A stretch of DNA of 64,000 bases from Pararhizobium polonicum (GCF_001687365.1 NZ_LGLV01000006.1:186001-250000), one strand, 5' to 3'; counted from the stretch's first letter, positions 43,945 through 53,045 are shown. A program made the numbers and translations. The notes: generated by a model from the sequence alone, not told the origin.

Positions 43945-44865
43945 ATGATCTTTCTCATGATGCGGCGGCTGGTTCAGACGGCGTTGATCCTTTTTGGCGT
44001 CGCGGCCATCACCTTCCTTTTGCTCTATGCGCTGCCCGCCGACCCCGCCCGGATGATTGCCGGCCGCAGCGCCACGGCGCAGACGGTTGCCAATATCCGC
44101 CATGAACTCGGCCTTGATCAGCCGCTGCTGGCACAGTTCTGGACCTATCTGAAGGGCCTTGCCGAGGGCAATCTCGGCCGCTCCTATGCGCAGAAAACCG
44201 ATGTCGGCGCGCTGATCGCGGCCCGGCTTCCGGCAACGCTGATCCTGATGGCGGCCGGTATCTTCGTCGAGGTGGTGCTCGGCCTTTTGCTCGGCGTTAT
44301 CGCTGCTGTGCGCCGTGGCGGGCCGGTCGACCGCTTCGTGATGATGGCGTCCTTCGTCGGCGTTTCGGCACCGCAATTCGTTGCGGCCCTCCTGCTTCTC
44401 TACGTCTTTGCGGTGACGCTCGCCTGGTTCCCGATGAGTGGTTTCGGCACCTTTGCTCATGTCATTCTGCCGGCGACCACGCTCGGTATTCTCGGGGCCG
44501 GCTGGTATGCGCGCATGGTGCGCTCGGCGATGATCGATGTGCTCAATCAGGACTATGTCCGTACTGCCCGCGCCAAGGGCCTGTCGTCTGCCCGCATCAT
44601 CTTTCGCCATGCGCTGCCGAACGCGCTTTTGCCTGTTATCGCCATGATCGGCATCGATATCGGCCAGTTCATGAGCGGCGTGGTGGTGGTCGAGGCCGTC
44701 TATGGCTGGCCGGGCATCGGCCAGCTCGCCTGGCAGGCGATCCAGCAGGTCGACATTCCGATCATCATGGGCGTCACGCTCGTGTCCGCGCTCGCCATCG
44801 TGCTTGGCAATCTCGTCGCGGATGTCATCGCACCGCTCATCGATCCGCGCATCCGTGCGCGCTAG
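43945..44865 (+). CDS. Opp/Dpp-type ABC permease (DppB-like)
   Basis: 306 residues from ATG 43945, one base after the previous stop. Six spans; N-terminal MIFLMMRRLVQTALILFGVA, the AGRSATAQTVANIRHELGLDQPL periplasmic motif, and the EAA loop QDYVRTARAKGLSSARIIFRHA. C-terminal VVVVEAVYGWPGIGQLAW is the family hallmark. Confidence 0.93.
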   Translation: MIFLMMRRLVQTALILFGVAAITFLLLYALPADPARMIAGRSATAQTVANIRHELGLDQPLLAQFWTYLKGLAEGNLGRSYAQKTDVGALIAARLPATLILMAAGIFVEVVLGLLLGVIAAVRRGGPVDRFVMMASFVGVSAPQFVAALLLLYVFAVTLAWFPMSGFGTFAHVILPATTLGILGAGWYARMVRSAMIDVLNQDYVRTARAKGLSSARIIFRHALPNALLPVIAMIGIDIGQFMSGVVVVEAVYGWPGIGQLAWQAIQQVDIPIIMGVTLVSALAIVLGNLVADVIAPLIDPRIRAR

Positions 44866-44898
44866 TTCACATCAGCAACCAAAAAGGGGAACTTAAAA

Positions 44899-46521
44899 AT
44901 GTTCAAACGCTGGCTTCGAAACACCACAATAGCGGCGGCGCTCGCCTTCATCCCGCTTAATGCCTTCGCGCAGCAGGACGCCATCAAGCAGGGCGGCGAC
45001 ATCGTCATCACCTACAAAGACGACATCGCCACGCTCGATCCGGCCATAGGCTATGACTGGGTCAACTGGTCGATGATCAAGAGCCTCTATTCGCGGCTGA
45101 TGGACTATACGCCCGGCACTCCGGACCTGGTCCCGTCGCTTGCCGAAAGCTTCACCGTTTCGCCCGATGGGCTGACCTATACCTTCAAGCTGCGCAAGGG
45201 CGTGAAGTTCACCAACGGCCGCGAAGTCGTCGCATCGGACGTGAAATATTCGATCGAGCGCGCCGTCGATCCGAAGACGCAAGGCCCGGGTGCCGGCTTC
45301 TTCGGCGCGATCAAGGGCTTTGACGCAGTCACCGGCGGCACATCCGCAACGCTGGAAGGCATCGCAATCCCGAATGATTCGACCGTGGTCTTCACATTGT
45401 CGCGTCCGGACGCGACCTTCCTGCACGTGCTGGCCATCAACTTCGCCTCCGTCGTTCCAAAGGAGGCCGTCGAAGCCGCTGCCGGCGATTTTGGCAAGAA
45501 GCCGGTGGGCTCCGGCACCTTCGTGCTGAAGGAATGGACCGTCGGCCAGCGCCTCGTGTTCGAGCGCAACCCGGATTATTTTGTGAAAGACATGCCGCAC
45601 ATCGACAAGTTCACCGTCGAAGTCGGCCAGGAGCCGCTGGTGGCGTTGTTGCGCCTGCAGAAGGGCGAGGTCGATATCGCCGGCGACGGCATTCCGCCGG
45701 CAAAGTTCCTCGAAATCAAGAACTCGCCGGAGGGCGCCGACATCATCGTCGACGGCGCGCAGCTCCACACCGGCTACATCACGCTCAACACCAAGGTGAA
45801 GCCGCTCGACAATGTGAAGGTGCGCCAGGCGCTGAACATGGCGATCAATAAAGAGCGCATCACCCGCATCCTCAACGGCCGGGCGACCGCCGCCAATCAG
45901 CCGCTGCCACCGTTGATGCCGGGTTATGACAAGACCTTCACCGGTTATGCCTTCGATGTCGAAAAGGCCAAGGCGCTGCTGGCGGAAGCCGGTTTCCCGG
46001 ATGGTTTCGAAACGATCCTCTACTCCACCAACACTGATCCGCAGCCGCGCATCGCCCAGGCGATCCAGCAGGATCTGGCCGCCATCGGCGTCAAGGCCGA
46101 GGTCCGCGCGCTGGCGCAGGCCAACGTGATTGCCGCTGGCGGTACCGAAGGCGAAGCGCCGATGATCTGGTCGGGCGGCATGGCCTGGATCGCCGACTTC
46201 CCGGATCCGTCCAATTTCTACGGCCCGATCCTCGGCTGCGCCGGCGCTGTTCAGGGCGGCTGGAACTGGTCCTGGTATTGCAACAAGGATCTCGATGCCC
46301 GCGCTATTGCCGCCGACTCGATGTCGGACCCGGCCAAGGCTGCCGAGCGTCAGGCCGAATGGGGCAAGATCTTCACCGACATCATGGCCGACGCGCCGTG
46401 GATCCCGCTGACCAACGAACGCCGCGTCGTCGCCAAGTCGCCGCGCATGGGCGGTTCCGGTGACATCTACGTCGATCCGACCCGCGTCATCAACTACGAC
46501 GCGATCTTCGTGAAGCAGTAA
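44899..46521 (+). CDS. Opp/Dpp-type ABC substrate-binding protein
   Basis: 540 residues, SBP_bac_5 family, with a signal peptide ending AFAQ. LATLDPAIGYDWVNWSMIKSL, ...LAESFTVSPDGLTYTFKLRKGVKFTNGREV and the DVKYSIERAVDP segment are typical. These proteins take peptides, but members also bind nickel, oligosaccharides, opines and other amides. The neighbouring formamidase suggests an amide-bearing ligand. A palindromic repeat, not a gene, follows before the formamidase. Confidence 0.93.
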   Translation: MFKRWLRNTTIAAALAFIPLNAFAQQDAIKQGGDIVITYKDDIATLDPAIGYDWVNWSMIKSLYSRLMDYTPGTPDLVPSLAESFTVSPDGLTYTFKLRKGVKFTNGREVVASDVKYSIERAVDPKTQGPGAGFFGAIKGFDAVTGGTSATLEGIAIPNDSTVVFTLSRPDATFLHVLAINFASVVPKEAVEAAAGDFGKKPVGSGTFVLKEWTVGQRLVFERNPDYFVKDMPHIDKFTVEVGQEPLVALLRLQKGEVDIAGDGIPPAKFLEIKNSPEGADIIVDGAQLHTGYITLNTKVKPLDNVKVRQALNMAINKERITRILNGRATAANQPLPPLMPGYDKTFTGYAFDVEKAKALLAEAGFPDGFETILYSTNTDPQPRIAQAIQQDLAAIGVKAEVRALAQANVIAAGGTEGEAPMIWSGGMAWIADFPDPSNFYGPILGCAGAVQGGWNWSWYCNKDLDARAIAADSMSDPAKAAERQAEWGKIFTDIMADAPWIPLTNERRVVAKSPRMGGSGDIYVDPTRVINYDAIFVKQ

Positions 46522-46561
46522 ACATCGGGGTGGGGTGGCCCCTCATCCGGCCTATCGGCCA

Positions 46562-46646
46562 CCTTCTCCCCGTAAACGGGAGAAGGGACAAGCGGCGGCC
46601 TCACCCCAACCCTCTCCCCGCCTGCGGGGAGAGGGTTGGGGTGAGG
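46562..46646. repeat. Rhizobial palindromic intergenic element (RIME-like), two hairpins
   Basis: The first palindrome is CCTTCTCCCCGT-aa-ACGGGAGAAGG (46562-46586, one bulged C). The second has perfect 23-bp arms, 46599-46621 and 46624-46646, with a 2-base loop; its core is CTCTCCCCGC/GCGGGGAGAG. The preceding CCTCATCCGGCC and the tandem layout match the palindromic intergenic repeats common in Rhizobium and Agrobacterium. It lies inside the operon, between the binding protein and formamidase genes. Confidence 0.82.
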
Positions 46647-46683
46647 GGCAATCCGCCAAGATCATATTATGGGAGAACAACCA

Positions 46684-47628
46684 ATGTGCGTCGCCTGCAC
46701 CCATACTATCCACCGTGCCAAGCATCATTTCGGCTGGAACAAGGATTTCGAACCGACGCTGATCGCCAAGCCGGGCGAGACGATCCATTTCGAATGCCTG
46801 GATTCCTCCGGCGGCCAGCTCGGTGCTGGCTCTACGCTGGAGACGCTGGCAGCGCTTGATTTTGACAAGATCAATCCAGTGACGGGTCCGGTCTATGTCG
46901 AAGGTGCCAAGCCAGGCGATGCGCTGAAAGTGACGATCCGCCGCTTCATTCCCTCCGGTATCGGCTGGACGGCGAACATTCCCGGTTTCGGGCTTCTGGC
47001 CGATCAGTTCAAGGACCCGGCGCTACATATGTGGTCCTATGATGCCAGCACCATGGCACCGTCGCTCTACGGCCCCGGCGGCAAGGTGCCGCTGAAACCC
47101 TTTGCCGGCACGATTGGCGTCGCGCCGGCCGAGCCCGGCCTGCATTCGGTCGTGCCGCCGCGCCGGGTCGGCGGCAATCTCGATATCCGCGACCTGACCT
47201 CGGGCGTGACGCTTTATCTCCCCGTCGAAGTCGAAGGCGCGCTCTTCTCGATCGGCGATACCCATGCCGCTCAGGGCGACGGCGAAGTCTGCGGCACGGC
47301 GATCGAAAGCCAGATGGAAGTCGAGGCGACGATCGAGTTGGTCAAGGACGCGCGCCTGCAGAGCCCGCGCTTTACCACCACCGAGCCGGTTACCCGCCAT
47401 CTCGACGGAATGGGTTATGAGGTCACCACCGGCATCGGCCCCGACCTCATGACCGGCGCCCGCGAAAGCGTCATGCGGATGATCGATCTGCTGGTCGCAG
47501 AACACGGCATGAACCCGGTCGACGCCTATATGCTCTGCTCGGTCTGTGGCGATTTGCGGATCAGCGAGATCGTCGACATGCCCAACTGGGTGGTTTCCTT
47601 CTATTTCCCGAGGATCGTGTTCGCGTGA
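46684..47628 (+). CDS. Formamidase/acetamidase family protein
   Basis: 314 residues from ATG 46684 (GGGAGAACAACCA upstream; ATG 46669 lies before this ribosome site). FmdA_AmdA family (PF03069): GETIHFECLDSSGGQLGAGST at the N terminus, PGDALKVTIRRF, the metal/active-site region SIGDTHAAQGDGEVCGTAIE, and VDAYMLCSVCGDLRISEIVD. It hydrolyses formamide, acetamide or similar short amides to ammonia and acid in the cytoplasm. Its GTGA overlap with the ATPase gene ties it to the transporter. This enzyme gives the strongest clue that the sensor ligand is an amide. Confidence 0.92.
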   Translation: MCVACTHTIHRAKHHFGWNKDFEPTLIAKPGETIHFECLDSSGGQLGAGSTLETLAALDFDKINPVTGPVYVEGAKPGDALKVTIRRFIPSGIGWTANIPGFGLLADQFKDPALHMWSYDASTMAPSLYGPGGKVPLKPFAGTIGVAPAEPGLHSVVPPRRVGGNLDIRDLTSGVTLYLPVEVEGALFSIGDTHAAQGDGEVCGTAIESQMEVEATIELVKDARLQSPRFTTTEPVTRHLDGMGYEVTTGIGPDLMTGARESVMRMIDLLVAEHGMNPVDAYMLCSVCGDLRISEIVDMPNWVVSFYFPRIVFA

Positions 47629-49304
47629 CATTTCCAGCTGCTACCCCAACGGTTCTGACTGTCGACAGGCTCTGCGTCGATGCCCGCACGCCGGAAGGGC
47701 TGCGGCGTGTGCTCGACGATATCACCTTCGACCTGAAACTTGGCGAAACGCTCTGCATTGCCGGCGAGAGCGGATCGGGCAAATCCGTCACCTCGCTTGC
47801 CATTATGGGCTTGCTGCCGAAGGCTTCGCTGCAGATCGCATCGGGCAGCATTGCCTTGGAAGGGCGGGAGTTGTCGCGTCTCTCCAACCATGCCATGCGC
47901 AGCGTGCGCGGCGGCGATGTCGCCATGGTGTTCCAGGAGCCGATGACCTCGCTCAACCCGGTGATGTCGATCGGCGCGCAGCTGACCGAGGCCATCCGCG
48001 AGCATCAGGGATCGGAAGGCGGCAGTGCCGAGGCTGTCGCGCTGCGCATGCTCGACGCCGTGCACATCACCGAACCTGCCAAACGGCTGAAACAGTTTCC
48101 GCACGAACTGTCCGGCGGCATGCGCCAGCGGGTGATGATCGCCATGGCGCTCTCCTGCCGGCCGAAGGTGCTGATCGCCGACGAGCCGACGACGGCGCTC
48201 GACGTCACGGTACAGGCGCAGATCCTCAAGCTGATGGACGAATTGAAGCGCGAATTCGGCGCCTCGATCATCCTCATCACCCACGACATGGGCGTCGTTG
48301 CCCAGATGGCCGACCGTGTGGTCATCATGCAGGCCGGCCGCATCATCGAGCAGGGCAATGCCCTGCCGGTCTTCAACGCTCCGAAGGAACGCTACACACA
48401 GGACCTCCTGGCGGCAGTACCCCGTCTCGGTGCCCATGCCGGCACCGATGGCCCGCCGCGCATCAGCCCGACAACGGTGGATGCGCCGCAGCTCGATCGC
48501 ACGCCGGTGCTGACCGTGCGCGGACTGGACGTCACCTATGGCAAGGCCACCGGCTGGCTTTCGGGCAAAAAGCCGCCCGCTTCCGCCGTCAGCGGCGTCT
48601 CCTTCGAGATCCTGCCCGGCCAGACGCTCGGCCTTGTCGGCGAAAGCGGTTCGGGAAAATCCACCACCGGCAAGGCCGTGCTCGGCCTTATTCCCTTCAC
48701 CGGCGACGTTGTCATCGACGGCCAGAATATCGGCGGCCTCAGCCAGCGCCAGATGCGGCCGGTGCGGCGCAGCGCCCAGATGATCTTCCAGGACCCCTAC
48801 GCCTCGCTCGATCCGCGCATGGCGGTGGGTGCCGCGATCGGCGAGCCGCTGATCATCCATGGTCTGGCCAACAAGGGCGAACGGGAAGACCGTGTCGCCG
48901 ACCTTTTGCGCCGCGTCGGCTTGCAGCCGGATGCCGCCAGCCGTTATCCGCACGAATTCTCCGGCGGCCAGCGCCAGCGTATCTGCATTGCCCGCGCGCT
49001 GGCGCTGGGCCCAAAGCTGATCGTCGCCGACGAAAGTGTGGCGGCTCTCGACGTCTCCGTGCGTGCCCGCGTGCTCGACCTGATGCTGGAGCTGCAGGAA
49101 ACCATGGGGCTTGCCTATCTGCTGATTTCCCACGACATGGCGGTGATCGAGCGCATGTCGCACAATGTCGCCGTCATGCGTTCGGGACGTATCGTCGAAA
49201 TGGGATCGCGCCGCGCAGTCTTCGAGAACCCGCAGGATGCCTATACGCAGGCTTTGATGGCTGCGGTCCCGATTCCAGATCCGGCGTTGCGGCAGGTGGC
49301 GTGA
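47625..49304 (+). CDS. Fused Opp/Dpp-type ABC ATPase (DppD-DppF)
   Basis: 559 residues from GTG 47625. Two complete nucleotide-binding halves: Walker A GESGSGKSV and later GESGSGKST; signatures LSGGMRQRVMIAMAL and FSGGQRQRICIARAL; Walker B IADEPTTALD and VADESVAALD, the second with Ser after the catalytic Glu. The fusion replaces separate D and F subunits, as in GsiA/YejF-type systems. Last gene of the eight-kb operon, followed by a terminator. Confidence 0.94.
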   Translation: MTFPAATPTVLTVDRLCVDARTPEGLRRVLDDITFDLKLGETLCIAGESGSGKSVTSLAIMGLLPKASLQIASGSIALEGRELSRLSNHAMRSVRGGDVAMVFQEPMTSLNPVMSIGAQLTEAIREHQGSEGGSAEAVALRMLDAVHITEPAKRLKQFPHELSGGMRQRVMIAMALSCRPKVLIADEPTTALDVTVQAQILKLMDELKREFGASIILITHDMGVVAQMADRVVIMQAGRIIEQGNALPVFNAPKERYTQDLLAAVPRLGAHAGTDGPPRISPTTVDAPQLDRTPVLTVRGLDVTYGKATGWLSGKKPPASAVSGVSFEILPGQTLGLVGESGSGKSTTGKAVLGLIPFTGDVVIDGQNIGGLSQRQMRPVRRSAQMIFQDPYASLDPRMAVGAAIGEPLIIHGLANKGEREDRVADLLRRVGLQPDAASRYPHEFSGGQRQRICIARALALGPKLIVADESVAALDVSVRARVLDLMLELQETMGLAYLLISHDMAVIERMSHNVAVMRSGRIVEMGSRRAVFENPQDAYTQALMAAVPIPDPALRQVA

Positions 49305-49400
49305 GAGGCCACTGCCCGGGAATGCACTGCGCCCGTCGCCCGTCTGGCTACGCAGGAGGGGCTCAGATGGTATTCAAACCACACTCGTATCCCTACAAGA

Positions 49401-49427
49401 CAAACCCGGCCAAAATGACCGGGTTTG
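49401..49427. terminator. Bidirectional terminator between the opp operon and minE
   Basis: CAAACCCGG (49401-49409) and CCGGGTTTG (49419-49427) form a perfect 9-bp stem with a 9-base loop between two convergent transcription units. AAAC/GTTT ends give short T runs on both strands. Confidence 0.75.
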
Positions 49428-49449
49428 CCGGCATGCTCCGGTACGGCCC

Positions 49450-49713
49450 CTAGGCTGCCTTCTTCGAAGCATCGAAAGGAATTTCAACATCCACGACGAG
49501 CGTTGAGACCTGGGCGCCGCGCTCCAGCTTTACGCTGACCTTGTCGCTATCGATCTGCATGTGCTTGGAGATGGCGCGGAGGATCTCGTCGCGCAACTTG
49601 GTGACAAGGTCCGAATCGCCGGACGAGGCGCGCTCGTGGGCCAGCAGGACCTGCAGACGCTCGCGAGCAGCCGGTGCGGACTGCGGTTTGGAAAACAAAC
49701 GGAAAAGATTCAT
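49450..49713 (-). CDS. minE: Cell division topological specificity factor MinE
   Basis: 87 residues. N-terminal membrane-binding helix MNLFRLF, then [14 protein letters not shown], the MinD-interacting segment, and the dimerising beta domain ending [13 protein letters not shown]. It drives pole-to-pole oscillation of MinD so that MinC blocks division away from mid-cell. ATGA overlap with minD; the operon reads minC-minD-minE leftward. Confidence 0.97.
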   Translation of the reverse strand: MNLFRLFSKPQSAPAARERLQVLLAHERASSGDSDLVTKLRDEILRAISKHMQIDSDKVSVKLERGAQVSTLVVDVEIPFDASKKAA

Positions 49714-50525
49714 GCCGCTTTCCTTCCGAAGATCTTGCCGAAGAAACCCCGCTTGTCGCCGGCAATGGTGACGGGCAGGACTTCGCCTTTGAGCCTGCGT
49801 GCAGCGTCGAAATAGGCCATCGCAGGGGCGCTGCGGCCATCTGCCAGGGTGACAGGTGCACCGACATTGGATGCGCGCAAGACATCCATGCTTTCCGGAA
49901 TGATGCCGAGAAGCGGGATCGACAGGATCTCGAGAACGTCGTCAACCTTGAGCATGTCGCCGCGCTCGGCGCGAACCGGGTCGTAACGGGTGAGAAGGAG
50001 ATGCTTCTCCATCTGTTCGCCATTCTCGGCTTTCAGCGTCTTTGAATCGAGCAGGCCGATGATGCGGTCGGAATCGCGCACCGAGGACACTTCCGGATTG
50101 GTCACGACGATCGCGATGTCGGCATGACGCATGGCGAGCGTCGCGCCGCGTTCGATGCCCGCAGGGCTATCGCAGATCACCCAGTCAAAAGCACTTTTGA
50201 GTGCTGCAATAACCTTCTCGACACCTTCGGGCGTGAGATTATCCTTGTCGCGGGTTTGCGAGGCCGGGAGCAGGTAGAGTGTTTCCACGCGCTTGTCGCG
50301 GATCAGCGCCTGTGTCAGCTTGGCTTCGCCCTGAATGACATTGACGAGATCATAGACCACGCGTCTTTCCGCACCCATGACGAGGTCGAGATTGCGCAGG
50401 CCGACGTCGAAGTCGACGACCACGACTTTTTCGCCGCCTTGTGCGAGGGCAGCACCCAATGCTGCGGTCGATGTCGTCTTGCCGACGCCGCCCTTGCCGG
50501 ACGTAACCACGATTACCTTGCCCAT
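49710..50525 (-). CDS. minD: Septum site-determining ATPase MinD
   Basis: 271 residues. Deviant Walker [20 protein letters not shown], and [15 protein letters not shown] switch regions; C-terminal amphipathic membrane-targeting helix ([10 protein letters not shown]). Binds the membrane as an ATP dimer and recruits MinC, or MinE, which triggers hydrolysis. Starts 37 bases after the end of minC. Confidence 0.98.
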   Translation of the reverse strand: MGKVIVVTSGKGGVGKTTSTAALGAALAQGGEKVVVVDFDVGLRNLDLVMGAERRVVYDLVNVIQGEAKLTQALIRDKRVETLYLLPASQTRDKDNLTPEGVEKVIAALKSAFDWVICDSPAGIERGATLAMRHADIAIVVTNPEVSSVRDSDRIIGLLDSKTLKAENGEQMEKHLLLTRYDPVRAERGDMLKVDDVLEILSIPLLGIIPESMDVLRASNVGAPVTLADGRSAPAMAYFDAARRLKGEVLPVTIAGDKRGFFGKIFGRKAA

Positions 50526-50562
50526 GTGTACCTCTCTAATGAAATAGGAATACGCCTTCGGT

Positions 50563-51297
50563 TTAGCCGAGCGCTTCTATTTTGATCGTTTCGCCTTCGA
50601 GCCAAATCTGGACCGCTTTTCCACGCAGACCCGCCTCCATGTCCTCGGCGGTCTGATAGAAGCCGTCGATCGCGATCAGTTCTGCCTCAAGCTTGCGGCA
50701 GAAGATGCGTGCCGAGGCGTTCCCCATCGTGCCTGCCATCACCCGCCCCCGGAGCGCGCCGTAGACATGGATAGATCCACCGGCGACGACTTCCGCACCG
50801 GATGCAACCGAACCGACGATGGTGACGTCGCCCTCGGGGTAGAGGAGCGACTGCCCTGAACGAACGGGCTGGCTCACCACGATCGACGGCATGGCCTTTG
50901 CCAAGGGTGGCCCAGAGACAACAACGCTCTCACTTGGGGCTGCTGTTTGTGCTTCCTCGCCGGTCGGCAATTCAAGGTCCGAAGCAGCCCGCCCATCCTT
51001 CATCGCCGGCGGCAGGTCCGGGCCCAGCAATGAGGAGCGGGCTCCTTCGATCCCCATCACTCTGACATTGCGCGCGCCCAGCTGGCTGACAAGATCGCGC
51101 AATTGTGTTCGATCGATCTCAAGCCCTTGAACATCCAGGACAATTGGACGCCGGAGGAAAAACCCGGCGGAACGGCCAGCAAGCGCGTCGAGCTGCACAA
51201 GCCAGTCGTCGAACGGCAGTTCGGGCGTCAGGGCAAGCGCAAGGAATGAGCGTCCCTTGAGACGGATTGGCCGAGATTGAGTTAACACATCATTCAA
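50563..51297 (-). CDS. minC: Septum formation inhibitor MinC
   Basis: 244 residues if started at TTG 51297, where the sequence (LNDVLTQSRPIRLKGRSFLALAL) aligns with the MTKVLT...RIKGRSFLA start of rhizobial MinC; the frame is open to 51411 but this extra part lacks family sequence. The ribosome site is weak at either start. C-terminal beta-helix with GAEVVAGGSIHVYGALRGR and ARIFCRKLEAELIAIDGFY, which binds MinD. The N-terminal domain inhibits FtsZ. Start uncertain, identity clear. Confidence 0.92.
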   Translation of the reverse strand: MNDVLTQSRPIRLKGRSFLALALTPELPFDDWLVQLDALAGRSAGFFLRRPIVLDVQGLEIDRTQLRDLVSQLGARNVRVMGIEGARSSLLGPDLPPAMKDGRAASDLELPTGEEAQTAAPSESVVVSGPPLAKAMPSIVVSQPVRSGQSLLYPEGDVTIVGSVASGAEVVAGGSIHVYGALRGRVMAGTMGNASARIFCRKLEAELIAIDGFYQTAEDMEAGLRGKAVQIWLEGETIKIEALG

Positions 51298-51605
51298 CTT
51301 GGTAAATTTTCTGTTGCCTCGGTGTAGTGAGGAAATGGTTAACAGAAGGTTAACAAGGAGCGGTGTTTCATCGCAGTCGACGCGCGACGGGCTCATCGCG
51401 TGCCATCGCATTTTTCGGCTGGACTGCTATCTATCAAACAACCCGTGCATCGCCAGATGACGGATATGACAAGGTGACAGTCGGAGCGATATAAAGCGTA
51501 TTGATTTCAATGCTTTGTAATCTATTCGGTTCATTTTGAAACTGCTGAGCCGAGCACTCGAACCGCTCCAATCACAAGCGGGCTCTGCATTCGCACGTGC
51601 AGGAG
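51298..51605. other. Gap between minC and the TetR gene
   Basis: 308 bases without a recognisable gene. It must hold the minCDE promoter on the minus strand. Nothing repeated or palindromic of note was seen. Confidence 0.4.
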
Positions 51606-52253
51606 TTATTGCATGCGATATTTCGAGGCCAGAAGCGCCGCGAGTTCCGTTCGGCAGTCGATGAGTGCGCCAACATCTTGCCGCGTTTTTGCAATCGCCA
51701 TGGCACCGGAGTAGAGGGCGATGACCAGCGTCGCAAGACTGTTCGGGTTCATGCCGACGGTGCGTCCTGCTGCCACATCCGCTTGAAATTTTGCAGACAA
51801 TGCATCGTGCCAGGCGGCAAAAATTTCGCTGAGGGCAGCACGCATTTCCGGGTCGTGGTGGGAGATTTCCATCGCCATATTGTTGAGTGGGCAGCCGGAA
51901 ACCGAGCCCTTATATGTCAGTTCACTGATGATATTTCCGAAAATGAGATCAATGGCCGCCGGCGCATCGAGAGAAACATCCAGCGGCTCGATCCATGTCT
52001 GCCGAACAGCCTGGGTCACCCGATCGCGGATAACCGCCAATCCCAACTGGCACTTTGCCGGAAAATGATGCGCCATCGCGCCACCGGATACCGAAGCCTT
52101 TTCGCGGATCTCCAGCATTCCGGTTGCGATATAGCCCTGCCGGACGAACGTGTCATACGCCGTGTCGACAATCCGGCGACGCACACCCTGAGGGTCATTG
52201 GTCCTTCTGTTTCCGATCGTGCAACTCCAATGCAATTTCTTCCACAATAGCAT
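51606..52253 (-). CDS. TetR-family repressor
   Basis: 215 residues from ATG 52253. The HTH is visible at about residues 20-65 (RRRIVDTAYDTFVRQGYIAT, MLEIREKASVSGGAMAHHFPAK). The C-terminal ligand domain resembles the group that responds to small electrophiles (SVSGCPLNNMAMEISHHDPEM). The frame continues open to 52928 but this overlaps the facing gene and is a shadow. It lies back to back with the NIPSNAP gene over a nested palindrome, so it very likely represses itself and that gene. Confidence 0.88.
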   Translation of the reverse strand: MLLWKKLHWSCTIGNRRTNDPQGVRRRIVDTAYDTFVRQGYIATGMLEIREKASVSGGAMAHHFPAKCQLGLAVIRDRVTQAVRQTWIEPLDVSLDAPAAIDLIFGNIISELTYKGSVSGCPLNNMAMEISHHDPEMRAALSEIFAAWHDALSAKFQADVAAGRTVGMNPNSLATLVIALYSGAMAIAKTRQDVGALIDCRTELAALLASKYRMQ

Positions 52254-52261
52254 CTTGACAA

Positions 52262-52306
52262 AACAGGTCAATCGCCCTGTTATTAAAACAGGATGATTGA
52301 CCTGTT
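52262..52306. promoter_or_regulatory. Nested palindromic TetR operator and promoter
   Basis: AACAGGTCAATC (52262-52273) and GATTGACCTGTT (52295-52306) are perfect 12-bp arms. Inside lies CCTGTT-ATTAA-AACAGG (52276-52292). This gives four AACAGG/CCTGTT half-sites as two adjacent boxes. TTGACA (52255-52260) with TGTTAT (52278-52283) at 17 bases could be the rightward promoter, fully inside the operator. Confidence 0.72.
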
Positions 52307-52316
52307 GGGAGAAAAA

Positions 52317-53045
52317 ATGGAAACACATACCGTATTTGAACTTCGTCGCTACAGGCTGCTCCCCGCAGGGCGGGAGCCGCTGATCGGCCTGTTTGACAGG
52401 GAGTTCGTCGAGCCGCAGGAGGCGCTCGGCATGCGTGTCGAGGGCGAGTTTCGCGATCTTGAGGATCCTGATGCTTTTGTCTGGGTGCGCTCCTTTCGGG
52501 GTATGGAGGCACGAACGGAAGCGCTGCGATCTTTCTATTCGGGTCCGATCTGGAAAACGCACGGACCGGCGGCCAACGCGACGATGCTCAACTCCGACAA
52601 CGTGCTGCTTCTGAAATCGGCGGGCGCTTTGCAGCCGTTCGCGCACAACCTGCACAGACAACAGGAGACCGGTCGGCTCGACGCGAAAGGCATTGTCATT
52701 GTGAACAGCTGTTCGCTGGCGCCGGCAACAGAGGGTGATTTTGCCGACTTCTTTTTTGATCGCGCGCTGCCGGTGATCCAGGCAGCCGGCGCTCGGGTTG
52801 ATGCCGTGTTTGTCACGGAGCAAAGTATGAATGGTTTTCGCAGACTTCCGGTTCGTGAGGGAGAGACGGTTCTGGTCTGGTTCGAATGCCATGAGAACGA
52901 GGCGAGCGTATCGCGCTATCAGGAGCAATTGCGTCGAAACGCCGATTGGACGAACGAAATCTACCCGCGCATGGACAGCCTGTGCTGGCGTAAAATTGAA
53001 ACGGCACGTTTGGCGCCAACGTCACGGTCGCTTTGTGCTTGGTGA
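52317..53045 (+). CDS. NIPSNAP-family protein
   Basis: 242 residues from ATG 52317 (GGGAG, 7 bases upstream; the in-frame ATG 52293 lies inside the operator). Begins METHTVFELRRYRLLPAG, the typical ferredoxin-like NIPSNAP beta strand; FVWVRSFRGMEAR is the second conserved part. Usually two NIPSNAP repeats, and the second half here (GIVIVNSCSLAPATEGDF) may be a diverged copy. Biochemical role not established; controlled by the adjacent TetR protein. Confidence 0.8.
   Translation: METHTVFELRRYRLLPAGREPLIGLFDREFVEPQEALGMRVEGEFRDLEDPDAFVWVRSFRGMEARTEALRSFYSGPIWKTHGPAANATMLNSDNVLLLKSAGALQPFAHNLHRQQETGRLDAKGIVIVNSCSLAPATEGDFADFFFDRALPVIQAAGARVDAVFVTEQSMNGFRRLPVREGETVLVWFECHENEASVSRYQEQLRRNADWTNEIYPRMDSLCWRKIETARLAPTSRSLCAW

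Noticed and set aside
46562-46646. The strong hairpins read as an operon terminator
   Set aside because: The elements have the form of rhizobial intergenic repeats, have no T run, and the formamidase and ATPase genes behind them have no other obvious promoter, so they were called a repeat.
47601-49163. A 520-codon open frame on the minus strand
   Set aside because: Antisense shadow of the fused Opp ATPase gene, without ribosome site or recognisable domains.
51606-52928. Extended 440-codon reading of the TetR gene
   Set aside because: The upstream part lies opposite the NIPSNAP gene and has no family sequence; the TetR domain begins after ATG 52253.
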